From: a virus
IMG/VR virus record: IMGVR_UViG_3300030105_002225
Location: 1-28,980 of that record
DNA length: 28,980 bases
Direction: 5' to 3' (one strand)
Made by a program: the position numbers and the translations under genes. The notes below the pieces were generated by a model. That model saw nothing but the letters and a program-made list of their open reading frames with translations. It was not told where the DNA came from and did not search any database. Below, one piece after another: positions 1-6,180 of this stretch (position 1 is its first letter; every line of letters begins with the position of its first letter).

Positions 1-84
1 GGTGTTCAAGACAGCTATATTAAATTTCTTGAGATGAGTATTAATGAACTAAAAGTTTCTCAGAATAATCCACTACTCAACTAA
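1..84 (+). CDS. 3' end of an unidentified gene (partial)
   Basis: Frame 1 is open from the window edge to the TAA at 82-84 and encodes 27 residues ending in SQNNPLLN. The next ORF starts on the last base of this stop (TAATG), a spacing typical of coupled phage genes. Too little is present to identify a family, and it cannot be said whether this is a phage or host gene. Confidence 0.5.
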   Translation, partial: GVQDSYIKFLEMSINELKVSQNNPLLN

Positions 85-266
85 TGCGTCCAGTCAAGGA
101 TGCTTTACTTGGCAAATGTAAAGAATGTAATAAAGAGATTTGGCGGAATGATAAAGGCTGGGTCCTTGAAGAATACAATGGTATCTACAAAAGATACTTA
201 TGCCATGATGCACGCCAAGAGACTACATGCTTTACAAAACATATTCGTAATGACCTGGAGGCCTAG
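84..266 (+). CDS. Small Cys-rich protein, possibly zinc-binding
   Basis: A 60-residue ORF with a CKEC pair near residue 12, then a CHDA motif and a further Cys followed by KH. This spacing could form a small zinc site. It starts on the TAATG overlap with the preceding gene, which supports co-translation. Its last codons (256-266) lie in the 3' end of the tRNA-Cys gene on the other strand, so its C-terminus may have been created when sequences were joined at an attachment site. No family was recognised. Confidence 0.5.
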   Translation: MRPVKDALLGKCKECNKEIWRNDKGWVLEEYNGIYKRYLCHDARQETTCFTKHIRNDLEA

Positions 267-329
267 ATCGGAATTGAACCGATGTACTCAGATTTGCAGT
301 CTGATGCGTAACCACTCCGCCACTAGGCC
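256..329 (-). tRNA. tRNA-Cys (GCA anticodon)
   Basis: The minus strand folds into a complete 74-nt cloverleaf. The acceptor stem is GGCCTAG/CTAGGCC, the D-arm GCG...CGC with a GG-containing loop, and the anticodon stem TCAGA/TCTGA with loop CTGCAAA (anticodon GCA). The T-arm is ATCGG/CCGAT with loop TTCAATT. The discriminator is U and CCA is encoded at 256-258. U73 is the known hallmark of tRNA-Cys. It lies about 1.5 kb from the integrase, so it may be the attachment site or a phage-carried tRNA. Confidence 0.96.
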
Positions 330-630
330 ATGTCGTACTCATATCTTATGATACAGTTTGTATCAAAACTTTAATAAAATAAAAACACTTCCCGTTCTCG
401 TGGTCGTTTCGTACCACACATTTCAAAATATTTTTTAAGCATATTATCAAATACTTTTGTAAATCACCCATATACAAGCAGACTGCAAATCCTTCAGCCG
501 ATGTCATTCTGACACAAAAAACCCCTCCAAATCACAAAAAACATAAAAAAACATTATTTTTTTTTAACTAATTTTTCCCAGTATTTCAACGTTTATTATA
601 TAAACCCGTTCCCGTTCCCCATGTCGTACT
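328..630 (+). repeat. Direct repeat pair in the non-coding stretch between the tRNA and the first early gene
   Basis: The 12-mer CCATGTCGTACT occurs at 328-339, at the tRNA 5' edge, and again at 619-630, touching the -35 box of the early promoter. A second shared 9-mer, TTCCCGTTC, occurs at 389-397 and 609-617. The rest of 367-608 is AT-rich with poly-A and poly-T runs, and no ORF or RNA gene was recognised in it. Beside an integrase operon, repeats like these could be integrase arm-type or regulatory sites; that is inference. Confidence 0.4.
338..366 (-). promoter_or_regulatory. Probable promoter of the tRNA-Cys gene, overlapping a 17-bp inverted repeat
   Basis: On the minus strand a TTGATA box (361-366) is followed after 17 bp by TATGAG (338-343). 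This places a start a few bases upstream of the mature tRNA 5' end at 329. The spacer contains the inverted repeat TGATAC-N5-GTATCA (349-365). That repeat could be an operator or integrase site, or may just be a chance palindrome. Confidence 0.45.
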
Positions 631-660
631 TGACAGAATACGTTCTGTACCCCATATAAA
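630..660 (+). promoter_or_regulatory. Promoter of the integrase operon with a palindromic operator
   Basis: TTGACA at 630-635 is a consensus -35. A -10 follows as CATATA (653-658, 17-bp spacer) or TATAAA (655-660, 19-bp spacer). Between them lies ACAGAATACGTTCTGT (633-648), with perfect 6-bp arms ACAGAA/TTCTGT around a 4-bp centre. A repressor bound here would block the promoter. Just downstream, 668-684 matches the AGAT...ATCACA motif that recurs in the switch region. Confidence 0.65.
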
Positions 661-727
661 CATTGTGAGATTAAAGATCACATACGACAAAAAAAACCCC
701 CCCAAAAAAATAACGAAAGGTAACGAC

Positions 728-943
728 ATGACACAGTATCAATTCACTGACCAACAACTTACAAAACTAAAAACAGAATATGAGATTATGAGAAACAAAA
801 CAATCACACCAGCCAATGCTCGTAAGTTGGACAAGATGATTGATAAGATTCCAGCTTCAGGTTTACAACAATTAGCCGATGCGGACATCCCGTTCATATC
901 AGACGTGGCTGAATTAAAATATCTCAACACACTAAACAAATAA
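728..943 (+). CDS. Hypothetical early phage protein (71 aa)
   Basis: First gene of the rightward integrase operon. The start at 728 is chosen over the in-frame ATG at 665 because GAAAGG lies about 8 bases upstream of 728. The same ribosome-binding sequence, AAATAACGAAAGGTAAC, precedes the next gene. The protein is hydrophilic and predicted helical (QLTKLKTEYEIMRNK near the N-terminus), with no recognisable domain. Confidence 0.75.
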   Translation: MTQYQFTDQQLTKLKTEYEIMRNKTITPANARKLDKMIDKIPASGLQQLADADIPFISDVAELKYLNTLNK

Positions 944-956
944 CGAAAGGTAACAA

Positions 957-1325
957 ATGAAAAAAATAACTAGAAGTACAGTCAAGGCATTTATTAGATA
1001 TGCAAGACACAACTTATACATCAAAAACAAAAGCAGCTTCAATGGTATGACCGATGCATGTGAGCCAGTCCAGGACAATGATTGGAGACAAGCTGAGGTC
1101 CTAGCAATGAATGAATGGGACAACATAAACACATTGGGTGTGAAGGATGCCTACTTCGTTGGCCCCCACGGCAGCAAAGATTATTTTTATCCAATAATTA
1201 CTTATGACTTTATTGGTTATGAAGTGAGCAATTGTTGTGGCAATTTTTTACTCGGAATTAAAAAAGATAAGCTTTGGTTAATACCAGGCCAAGACAAACT
1301 AAAACAATTAGCAGAAAGCAATTAA
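957..1325 (+). CDS. Conserved phage protein of unknown function (122 aa)
   Basis: The N-terminal pattern STVKAFIRYARHNLYIK followed by SSFNGMTD resembles a hypothetical family that I recall from many dsDNA phages; this is from memory, not a search. The C-terminal half holds GYEVSNCCGNFLLGIKKD. A GAAAGG ribosome-binding site precedes the ATG. It sits in the early operon upstream of the integrase, between two other small genes. No function is known. Confidence 0.75.
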   Translation: MKKITRSTVKAFIRYARHNLYIKNKSSFNGMTDACEPVQDNDWRQAEVLAMNEWDNINTLGVKDAYFVGPHGSKDYFYPIITYDFIGYEVSNCCGNFLLGIKKDKLWLIPGQDKLKQLAESN

Positions 1326-1544
1326 ATGACAGATATAGAAAAACAAATCAAAACGTTTGGCATGGAGAAACAAGATGTCTTAGACGACTATGACAAAATC
1401 AAAAGCCGCTATGAAGGGGCTGAGGTTACATATCTTATGGGTATCTTATCTGATGCCCAGGAAGAGATGCAAATGGGCCACGCTGTCCAAGCCAATCAAT
1501 TCATAAACAAAGCAAAATTAATAATCTCAACAGGAAGGTACTAA
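1326..1544 (+). CDS. Hypothetical early phage protein (72 aa)
   Basis: The ATG directly follows the stop of the preceding gene with no gap, suggesting translational coupling. The protein is acidic and helical (MTDIEKQIKTFGMEKQ at the N-terminus, a later SDAQEEMQMGHAVQAN segment) with no known motif. Its 3' end carries the AGGAAGG ribosome-binding site of the next, TTG-started gene. Confidence 0.65.
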   Translation: MTDIEKQIKTFGMEKQDVLDDYDKIKSRYEGAEVTYLMGILSDAQEEMQMGHAVQANQFINKAKLIISTGRY

Positions 1545-1545
1545 T

Positions 1546-1719
1546 TTGATAGACAAACCAAAAAACGGAAGACTATATCACTTGACTGGCAAGCAAGGTG
1601 ATAAGTGCATAGCCAACGGCAACACCTGGGAGGAGTCTGAATATACTAGAGCTGAGTATAAAGCAGCTCTTGGCTTCCCTGATAATGCCCTGGATGAATT
1701 TATAAAGAGGACTGCCTAA
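1546..1719 (+). CDS. Small hypothetical protein with TTG start (57 aa)
   Basis: An open frame starts with TTG at 1546, preceded at good spacing by AGGAAGG. It begins LIDKPKNGRLYHLTGKQGDK and ends in DEFIKRTA. The stop at 1717-1719 overlaps the ATG of the next ORF (TAATG). The ordered spacing on both sides supports a real gene despite its size and unusual start. No family was recognised. Confidence 0.6.
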   Translation: MIDKPKNGRLYHLTGKQGDKCIANGNTWEESEYTRAEYKAALGFPDNALDEFIKRTA

Positions 1720-1826
1720 TGGAAGCTCTACTTTATTATTTCATTCTACCATCACTTGGATTGCTAACGGTAATCCTGGCGGTGTTATATATCAAAATGT
1801 TTATTCAACAGATCGGAGACTTATAA
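1719..1826 (+). CDS. Single-pass membrane mini-protein (35 aa)
   Basis: The ATG overlaps the previous stop. The product begins MEALLYYFILPSLGLLTV and continues hydrophobic to about residue 25, followed by a short tail ending in QQIGDL. It is therefore probably one transmembrane helix. It ends two bases before the integrase, and the GGAG ribosome-binding site of the integrase lies in its last codons. Its role is unknown. Confidence 0.55.
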   Translation: MEALLYYFILPSLGLLTVILAVLYIKMFIQQIGDL

Positions 1827-1827
1827 A

Positions 1828-3051
1828 ATGATAAAAGCCACTAACAAAACTGGTCCAGGTGTACAAACCTTTACCAAAAACGGATTCGAAATCTATCGGG
1901 TTGTCACTACCTATCAAGGTAAGGACCTGACCAAGATATTTAATCCGCATACTCAATATAAAAATCAATCAAATCCTAAGAAAGCTGCCTTGGAAGCAGC
2001 TCAGGAATTTGTCATAACGATCCGCAACAAAAAGAAACAGAAATCACTTGGCTCAGTCTTTAGTAAAAAGACAATTGCTGAAGGTTGTGATCTGTTGATT
2101 GAGAAAAAAACGGAGCAACATGAGACACCTGACGGTGGTTTAAAAAAGAGATCACTTCAAGCTATCATTAATAGATGTGGCCATATAAAAAATAGTGTCA
2201 TTGCCAATAGACTGGTGAAACATACTAAGTTTCATACTATAAAAGATTTAGCCAGGGACATGCAAATTAAAAAATATAGTGATGCATCAGTCCAAAAAGT
2301 ATGCAGTGTATTTAATATGATGATTACACAATGTATGGATCCAGGTACGGATGCAAAAAATCAGCCGATAGATCCATGGATTGACTTTAATCCATGTACT
2401 GATTTCACTCACAAACGTAAAGATCCAAAACCTGAAATAGAAATACCATCAGTTGAAGATGTACAAAAGATGGTGCTTCATTCTCCAAAATTTTATCAGC
2501 TGCTATATCTCTTTATGAGTACCACTGGTTTAAGGTTTTCAGAAGTTGCTGGGTTAACCTGGGACAATGTTAAGTATGAAGAGGATCAGGTATGGGTAAG
2601 AAATATTTATGATGATGAGTTAAAAGCTTTATCTCCTAGATTAAAGACCCATAATAGTAAACGAGAAGTGCCACTTATGACACAATTGAAAAAAGCATTA
2701 CTGCAATGGCAAGCCGATGAAGATAGTCATAAAGATTTGGTGTTTGGATTTGATGGTACCTTTTTAAATTATAGCAAAGTGTATAGGAATTACAAAGACA
2801 TGAAGAAGCTGCATGATTTAGATTGTGGAGGGATCCATGGGTTTAGACACTTCTACGCTAGTATGTTGATTGAATGGAACGTTAAAGGCTTGGTGTCAGT
2901 GAAAGAGATACCTATCTTTTTAGGTCACCACTCGTTTGATTTTACTCTTAAACAGTATGGTCATAAGTTTAAACAAGCTGGTAAGTGGGATAATACTGTT
3001 GATAGCTTTAGCAATGAGATAGGACAAACATTAAAACTATCTACTAATTAA
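1828..3051 (+). CDS. int: Tyrosine-family integrase
   Basis: This 407-residue site-specific recombinase would integrate and excise the phage genome. The catalytic set of the lambda-integrase family is visible: R236 in TTGLRFSE, K273 in LKTHNSKREVPL, H337 and R340 in HGFRH, H367 in LGHH, and nucleophile Y377 in QYGHK. The N-terminal 60 or so residues resemble an arm-binding region and the middle a core-binding domain. It is the last gene of the rightward early operon and is followed at once by a strong terminator. The tRNA-Cys at 256-329 is the obvious candidate target. Confidence 0.95.
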   Translation: MIKATNKTGPGVQTFTKNGFEIYRVVTTYQGKDLTKIFNPHTQYKNQSNPKKAALEAAQEFVITIRNKKKQKSLGSVFSKKTIAEGCDLLIEKKTEQHETPDGGLKKRSLQAIINRCGHIKNSVIANRLVKHTKFHTIKDLARDMQIKKYSDASVQKVCSVFNMMITQCMDPGTDAKNQPIDPWIDFNPCTDFTHKRKDPKPEIEIPSVEDVQKMVLHSPKFYQLLYLFMSTTGLRFSEVAGLTWDNVKYEEDQVWVRNIYDDELKALSPRLKTHNSKREVPLMTQLKKALLQWQADEDSHKDLVFGFDGTFLNYSKVYRNYKDMKKLHDLDCGGIHGFRHFYASMLIEWNVKGLVSVKEIPIFLGHHSFDFTLKQYGHKFKQAGKWDNTVDSFSNEIGQTLKLSTN

Positions 3052-3266
3052 GCCACTTTTTGGTCAAATTGGGGGGTACCTAGTGTGTTGGGTGCCCTCT
3101 TTTTTTTAATCCTCGTGGCTCTCTGTGCGTTTTTTGTTGTGCAAAGTAGACAAAATATGCGTTCTATGCCGCTACAGTCATATTCCCAGGTAAATTTTAT
3201 ATTGCTGTAAAATGGATTAAATTTCTTGTGACACAAGTCACACTCCAATTGTATTTTACAACTCAC
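3048..3266 (-). CDS. Putative zinc-ribbon mini-protein
   Basis: A 72-residue product with two Cys pairs, ECDLCHKKF near residue 9 and FCLLCTTK near residue 40, the usual arrangement of a small zinc ribbon. It starts with GTG, overlapping the TGA of the upstream gene (GTGA). It is the last gene of the leftward early operon. The basic C-terminal tail (RIKKKRAPNTLG) is encoded across the integrase terminator, and the final codon overlaps the integrase stop, so the two operons converge with no spare DNA. Confidence 0.65.
   Translation of the reverse strand: MSCKIQLECDLCHKKFNPFYSNIKFTWEYDCSGIERIFCLLCTTKNAQRATRIKKKRAPNTLGTPQFDQKVA
3071..3107 (+). terminator. Rho-independent terminator of the integrase operon
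   Basis: The arms GGGGGGTACC (3071-3080) and GGTGCCCTC (3091-3099) pair with one bulge and are followed by eight T residues (3100-3107). It lies 20 bases after the integrase stop. The convergent minus-strand gene 3048-3266 reads through the same DNA. Confidence 0.85.
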
Positions 3267-3616
3267 TGATCCAAGTACGGATCCTTATTTAAATAATCTA
3301 TGATGGCACCTCTTATTGTTATTGGTGAACCGTCAGCTCGTCTCATGGTGCGACTTTTTAATACTGCAAGAGCTTCCATTGGATCAGGGTACGAATCTAA
3401 CTGGGCAGTAATATCATAACCAGCTTCAACAATCATTGAGTACAGCTCTGTTCCTTCTTTCATTTCAGGCCAGGGCTTTACAACTCTTAACTCTGCTGTT
3501 TCAGGATCTAATTGTATTTCTAAATATATTTTTTGACCGTTATGATAAAGTGGCTGCCTAACCAATGGTCGTCTGTTAGCTTTAATTTCAAACTGTTCAG
3601 GATTGCTATTACTCAT
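3263..3616 (-). CDS. Hypothetical phage protein (117 aa)
   Basis: A strong GGAGG ribosome-binding site precedes the ATG, which overlaps the stop of the winged-helix gene. The sequence is soluble and mixed alpha/beta, with RRPLVRQPLYHNGQKIYLE near the N-terminus and a conserved-looking RRADGSPITIRGAIIDYL near the C-terminus. No family was recognised. Its place in the recombination operon suggests an accessory early function, but nothing in the sequence fixes it. Confidence 0.75.
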   Translation of the reverse strand: MSNSNPEQFEIKANRRPLVRQPLYHNGQKIYLEIQLDPETAELRVVKPWPEMKEGTELYSMIVEAGYDITAQLDSYPDPMEALAVLKSRTMRRADGSPITIRGAIIDYLNKDPYLDQ

Positions 3617-3810
3617 AATACCTCCAAAGATCTGCTTTTACCAAGCTGTCGTTTTAAGAATCCACGTTCAATAAGTTGGTTAATATGCGTACGAGCCGTG
3701 CTTTGGTTTACTCCAATAGCTTCTGCAACTTCTTTTTGAGAAGGTCCATAGCCAAATTCTTTTAACCACTTTTTTATAAAGTCTAAAACATTTTTTTGTT
3801 TTTCTGTCAT
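3613..3810 (-). CDS. Stand-alone LexA-type winged-helix DNA-binding protein
   Basis: The 65 residues match the N-terminal DNA-binding domain of LexA. The opening MTEKQKNVLDFIKKWLKEFG is followed by GPSQKEVAEAIGVNQSTA, the recognition helix region THINQLIERGFLKR and a wing ending RSLEVL. Bacterial LexA is about 200 residues and carries an S24 autoprotease, which is absent here. The gene overlaps both neighbours by 4 bases. It may bind SOS boxes or phage operators without being cleavable; that is inference. Confidence 0.8.
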   Translation of the reverse strand: MTEKQKNVLDFIKKWLKEFGYGPSQKEVAEAIGVNQSTARTHINQLIERGFLKRQLGKSRSLEVL

Positions 3811-4025
3811 TCAAATAATCCTATAAGTTTATTAAGAAACCATCGAGCTTTGTATAAGCATGGAAGGATGTCCCCTTTTTTACCAGCCCTGGATAAATAT
3901 TTCATAATTGAACCTTTCAAATAACCAATGTATTCATCGTGGCTCAACTCATTTTGTATTACCTCTATAGTTTCAAGTTCTTTATTTTCTATGTAATGAT
4001 TAGGTTTGTTAATTAAGTCGTTCAT
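3807..4025 (-). CDS. DUF3310 family protein
   Basis: The short conserved pattern of this phage family is clear: INKPNHYIE at the N-terminus, ETIEVIQNELSHDEYIGYLK in the middle, then IMKYLSRAGKKGD and KARWFLNKLI. At 72 residues it is full length for the family. Members are common in phage early regions and are sometimes labelled nucleotide kinase, but no activity is established. The ATG overlaps the stop of the 25-residue membrane peptide upstream. Confidence 0.85.
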   Translation of the reverse strand: MNDLINKPNHYIENKELETIEVIQNELSHDEYIGYLKGSIMKYLSRAGKKGDILPCLYKARWFLNKLIGLFE

Positions 4026-4099
4026 AATGTGCTCACAATCACTATGGTTAATAAAACGGTGGCTAAAATTATCCAGCCAAATGGTGAAAAATAATTCAT
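4022..4099 (-). CDS. 25-residue membrane peptide
   Basis: The minus strand reads ATG at 4097-4099 after a near-perfect AGGAG site, and encodes MNYFSPFGWIILATVLLTIV plus five more residues, almost all hydrophobic. The TGA overlaps the ATG of the DUF3310 gene (ATGA). The strong ribosome-binding site and coupling argue for real translation. One helix with a short polar N-terminus fits a membrane insertion role such as a superinfection-exclusion or toxin-like peptide; that is speculation. Confidence 0.6.
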   Translation of the reverse strand: MNYFSPFGWIILATVLLTIVIVSTL

Positions 4100-4173
4100 A
4101 ATACTCCTGGGTGGGGCTAAGGATTTAACGAAAAGAAATCACTATTAATGCAAAACACTCAGCCCCATAAAGA

Positions 4174-4452
4174 TTAAAACGGTATTTCGTCATCCACTTC
4201 ATTACTAGGCACTGGAGCAGCTGCGACAGCTGGCTTTGCATCAGTATCTTTAGTAATTTGCAGTGTGTAAGATCCGTCTTCTTGTTTCCACATTGAAACC
4301 CTGGCTTCATTCCAGATGTTTGCTTGTGAAATATTACCTTCTGCATCAGCTGTACCCATTGTAATAGGGCCTCCAATGTCAGGACTTTTATCGTTAGCTT
4401 TTGTGTTTGGATATACTTTTCCAAAACCTAGTTTTATATATTTACTATTCAT
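4174..4452 (-). CDS. Putative ssDNA-binding or SSB-mimic protein with acidic tail
   Basis: The 92-residue product ends in NEVDDEIPF, essentially the C-terminal tip by which bacterial SSB proteins recruit repair and replication partners. An Ala/Pro-rich linker (KPAVAAAPVPS) precedes the tip, also as in SSB. The body (about 60 residues) shows FGKVYPNTKAND and WKQEDGSYTLQIT and is shorter than a canonical OB fold. It follows the annealing protein with an ATGA overlap. The exonuclease, annealing protein and SSB-like protein together suggest a recombination set. Confidence 0.65.
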   Translation of the reverse strand: MNSKYIKLGFGKVYPNTKANDKSPDIGGPITMGTADAEGNISQANIWNEARVSMWKQEDGSYTLQITKDTDAKPAVAAAPVPSNEVDDEIPF

Positions 4453-5102
4453 TTTTTAGTTTTACCTTTCTTGAGTTCTATCTCGATTGCACGGAAGTGT
4501 TTTACAAATGTAGAAAATTTCTCAGGATCTCCCGCTTCTAGTCCTTTTAAAAATTCTTTAGTTAATGGTTCACTTACGACAGCTTTCAACGACTCAGTAT
4601 GACTGGCATTATCTAATCGTAGAATCACACTATCATAAGTGACCGTTTCAGTATTAAGTACGGTACCAGTATGTACTTGTCCTGACTTTTGCAGCAGCTC
4701 ACTATCTCTGATAGCATTTGCCAATTCCTCAGCTGAGGAAATCTTGTCATTGGATAAACCAAGATTAGCTAGGCATCTGCCCCAGCTGCTTGTTTCACAA
4801 TTTTCTAATGCGGATGTTTTATTGACTGGACCAACAGCTCTAAATTCTTCTGCGGTGCCAGTAGCAACTAAATTACCATCTATAAACAGAGATGCTTTCA
4901 TTACTACTCTGTTGGCATTGTTTTCTAATATTTCTGCATTTAAGGATGCCCTGGTGCCAAAATGTTTTCTTAACATTTGTATTCGAGGACCAACTTCAAG
5001 GTATTTTTTACCTTTTAATGAAATTGAAAGCTGTTCTTGTTTAATTGATAATTCGTTAATAGCGTTTTGTAGAATTTTATCTGCTGATGTTAATTGTGCC
5101 AT
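4449..5102 (-). CDS. Probable single-strand annealing recombinase
   Basis: The start at 5102 is preferred over the in-frame ATG at 5165 because AGGAGGG precedes it and the upstream start lies well inside the exonuclease gene. The 217-residue product has KYLEVGPRIQMLRKHFG early and the signature VNKTSALENCETSSWGRCLA (about residues 93-112). That signature recalls the TSxxENxETSAxGRALA motif of phage annealing proteins often labelled ERF or Rad52-like. It lies next to an exonuclease gene, as in lambda-Red-type systems. The family is assigned from motif memory and context, so the fold needs confirmation. Confidence 0.65.
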   Translation of the reverse strand: MAQLTSADKILQNAINELSIKQEQLSISLKGKKYLEVGPRIQMLRKHFGTRASLNAEILENNANRVVMKASLFIDGNLVATGTAEEFRAVGPVNKTSALENCETSSWGRCLANLGLSNDKISSAEELANAIRDSELLQKSGQVHTGTVLNTETVTYDSVILRLDNASHTESLKAVVSEPLTKEFLKGLEAGDPEKFSTFVKHFRAIEIELKKGKTKK

Positions 5103-5109
5103 AACCCTC

Positions 5110-6063
5110 CTATAAGTCGTGTGCTTGTTTGTATGCTTCTTTTGCCGTAGCCAGCTGTTCCTCACCTAAATCCCAATAAAAAGCATGTTCAAAATCGGGG
5201 TTCATAAAGCTCAGTAATCTTTTTACAGAACCTTTACTGTTAATAATGTGTCTATCTCTAAGTCGTGCTTGTTGTCTGTAAAACTCCATGTGCTCGGCCA
5301 TTGCATCAGCTGTTAACAAATCACAATTACTTGAATCAAAGATTTTATGTTCTTTGTCGTTTACATAAAGTAAGAAGGGTCGTTTTTGGCCACTTGCAAA
5401 ATGGTAGAAGCTGGTTTGTCGGCAGTGCTCAATTTGTGGAATTTCAGGAATCTTAACGGTACTAACAGACCTAGTGCCATCTTTCTTAACAGCATTTAAT
5501 TTAGGCAGCTTACATTTCTGTTCAATAAATTTAAGTTCATCTTCACCATCGATGCGGCCCAGCATATTAATATGAGCTAACGGTAAAGTAACGTTTCTTT
5601 CAGCGGTAACTTTAAAATTTTTTGTTGTTTTTAAATCAATGCTTTTAAAACCATCGTATGAATTTTTTAAATAAGCGGGAGCAAGGTGTTTTATAGCTTC
5701 AAACTTTTCACGATCTTTTTGATCCCAGGGGGCATAAGCTCTAATCTCATCGTTTAAAGTCTCCAGGGCTTGATCCATCGACATTTTGTTATTGTTTTCT
5801 ACCTTGTTACTACTGTAGGTCCAAATCTCATCACAAAACATCATTTGTGTAATGCTGCCAATAACGGTACCAAAAAACATATTAACATTAGTTTTTAAAT
5901 TACGTCTTTTATCTTGGTCCAAAGCAACATATTTGTAAGCCCATAGTGCCAATGGCATATTCATTTGCGTAGGACTGTAATGATCTAATCCAAATTCTAA
6001 AAATTCAGGAGGTACTATTCCTAAAATATCTTCTAATGATTCTGTTTTAATTTTTTGACTCAT
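5110..6063 (-). CDS. PD-(D/E)XK exonuclease (RecB/Cas4-like)
   Basis: A 317-residue product with the nuclease core LGRIDGEDE then KFIEQKCK, giving the D...E-x-K metal site. It is followed by QIEHCRQTSFYHFASGQK, like the QxxxY helix of the RecB family. It would resect double-stranded ends for the annealing protein encoded next, whose ribosome-binding site overlaps this stop. First gene of the leftward operon. No clear ribosome-binding site precedes the ATG, so its translation or start is less certain than the rest. Confidence 0.8.
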   Translation of the reverse strand: MSQKIKTESLEDILGIVPPEFLEFGLDHYSPTQMNMPLALWAYKYVALDQDKRRNLKTNVNMFFGTVIGSITQMMFCDEIWTYSSNKVENNNKMSMDQALETLNDEIRAYAPWDQKDREKFEAIKHLAPAYLKNSYDGFKSIDLKTTKNFKVTAERNVTLPLAHINMLGRIDGEDELKFIEQKCKLPKLNAVKKDGTRSVSTVKIPEIPQIEHCRQTSFYHFASGQKRPFLLYVNDKEHKIFDSSNCDLLTADAMAEHMEFYRQQARLRDRHIINSKGSVKRLLSFMNPDFEHAFYWDLGEEQLATAKEAYKQAHDL

Positions 6064-6098
6064 GTGAACTAATTAAATTGATTTGCTAAAAAAAGGCA

Positions 6099-6134
6099 AG
6101 ATAAAAAATCACATTAGATAAATTAAATCACATT
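6099..6134 (-). repeat. Two tandem copies of the AGAT...ATCACA motif before the leftward operon
   Basis: On the plus strand AGATAAAAAATCACATT (6099-6115) is directly followed by AGATAAATTAAATCACATT (6116-6134). The copies differ only by two inserted bases and local A/T changes. Related copies are at 7000-7018 (inverted) in the switch and 668-684 at the integrase promoter. The placement fits regulator binding or a leader-RNA signal. Confidence 0.6.
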
Positions 6135-6136
6135 GC

Positions 6137-6165
6137 AATATAATTGTAATATACATTGTATGTAA
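6137..6165 (-). promoter_or_regulatory. Candidate leftward early promoter (PL-like)
   Basis: On the minus strand TTACAT (6160-6165) and TATATT (6137-6142) are separated by 17 bp. The predicted start near 6130 puts the tandem motif in the leader of the exonuclease operon. The -35 is weak, which suggests activation or a wrong choice among several AT-rich options. Confidence 0.45.
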
Positions 6166-6180
6166 TTATTGAGGATATGC

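Noticed and set aside
100-351. 83-residue ORF across the tRNA
   Set aside because: It covers the whole tRNA-Cys and part of its promoter, overlaps the better-supported 84-266 frame and has no ribosome-binding site.
633-648. SOS (LexA) box
   Set aside because: The common gamma-proteobacterial box is CTGT...ACAG; here the halves are reversed (ACAG...CTGT). It is kept only as a generic operator candidate.
665-727. Upstream ATG for the first early gene
   Set aside because: It lies at the expected transcription start, has no ribosome-binding site, and would give a poly-Lys/Pro N-terminus. ATG 728 has GAAAGG at good spacing.
4113-4166. GGGGCT...AGCCCC terminator between the SSB-like gene and the membrane peptide
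   Set aside because: The arms are only about 7 bp around a 42-base loop and no T tract follows on either strand.
4639-5115. 158-residue plus-strand ORF
   Set aside because: It lies wholly opposite the annealing-protein gene, which has a strong ribosome-binding site, a family-like motif and operon context.
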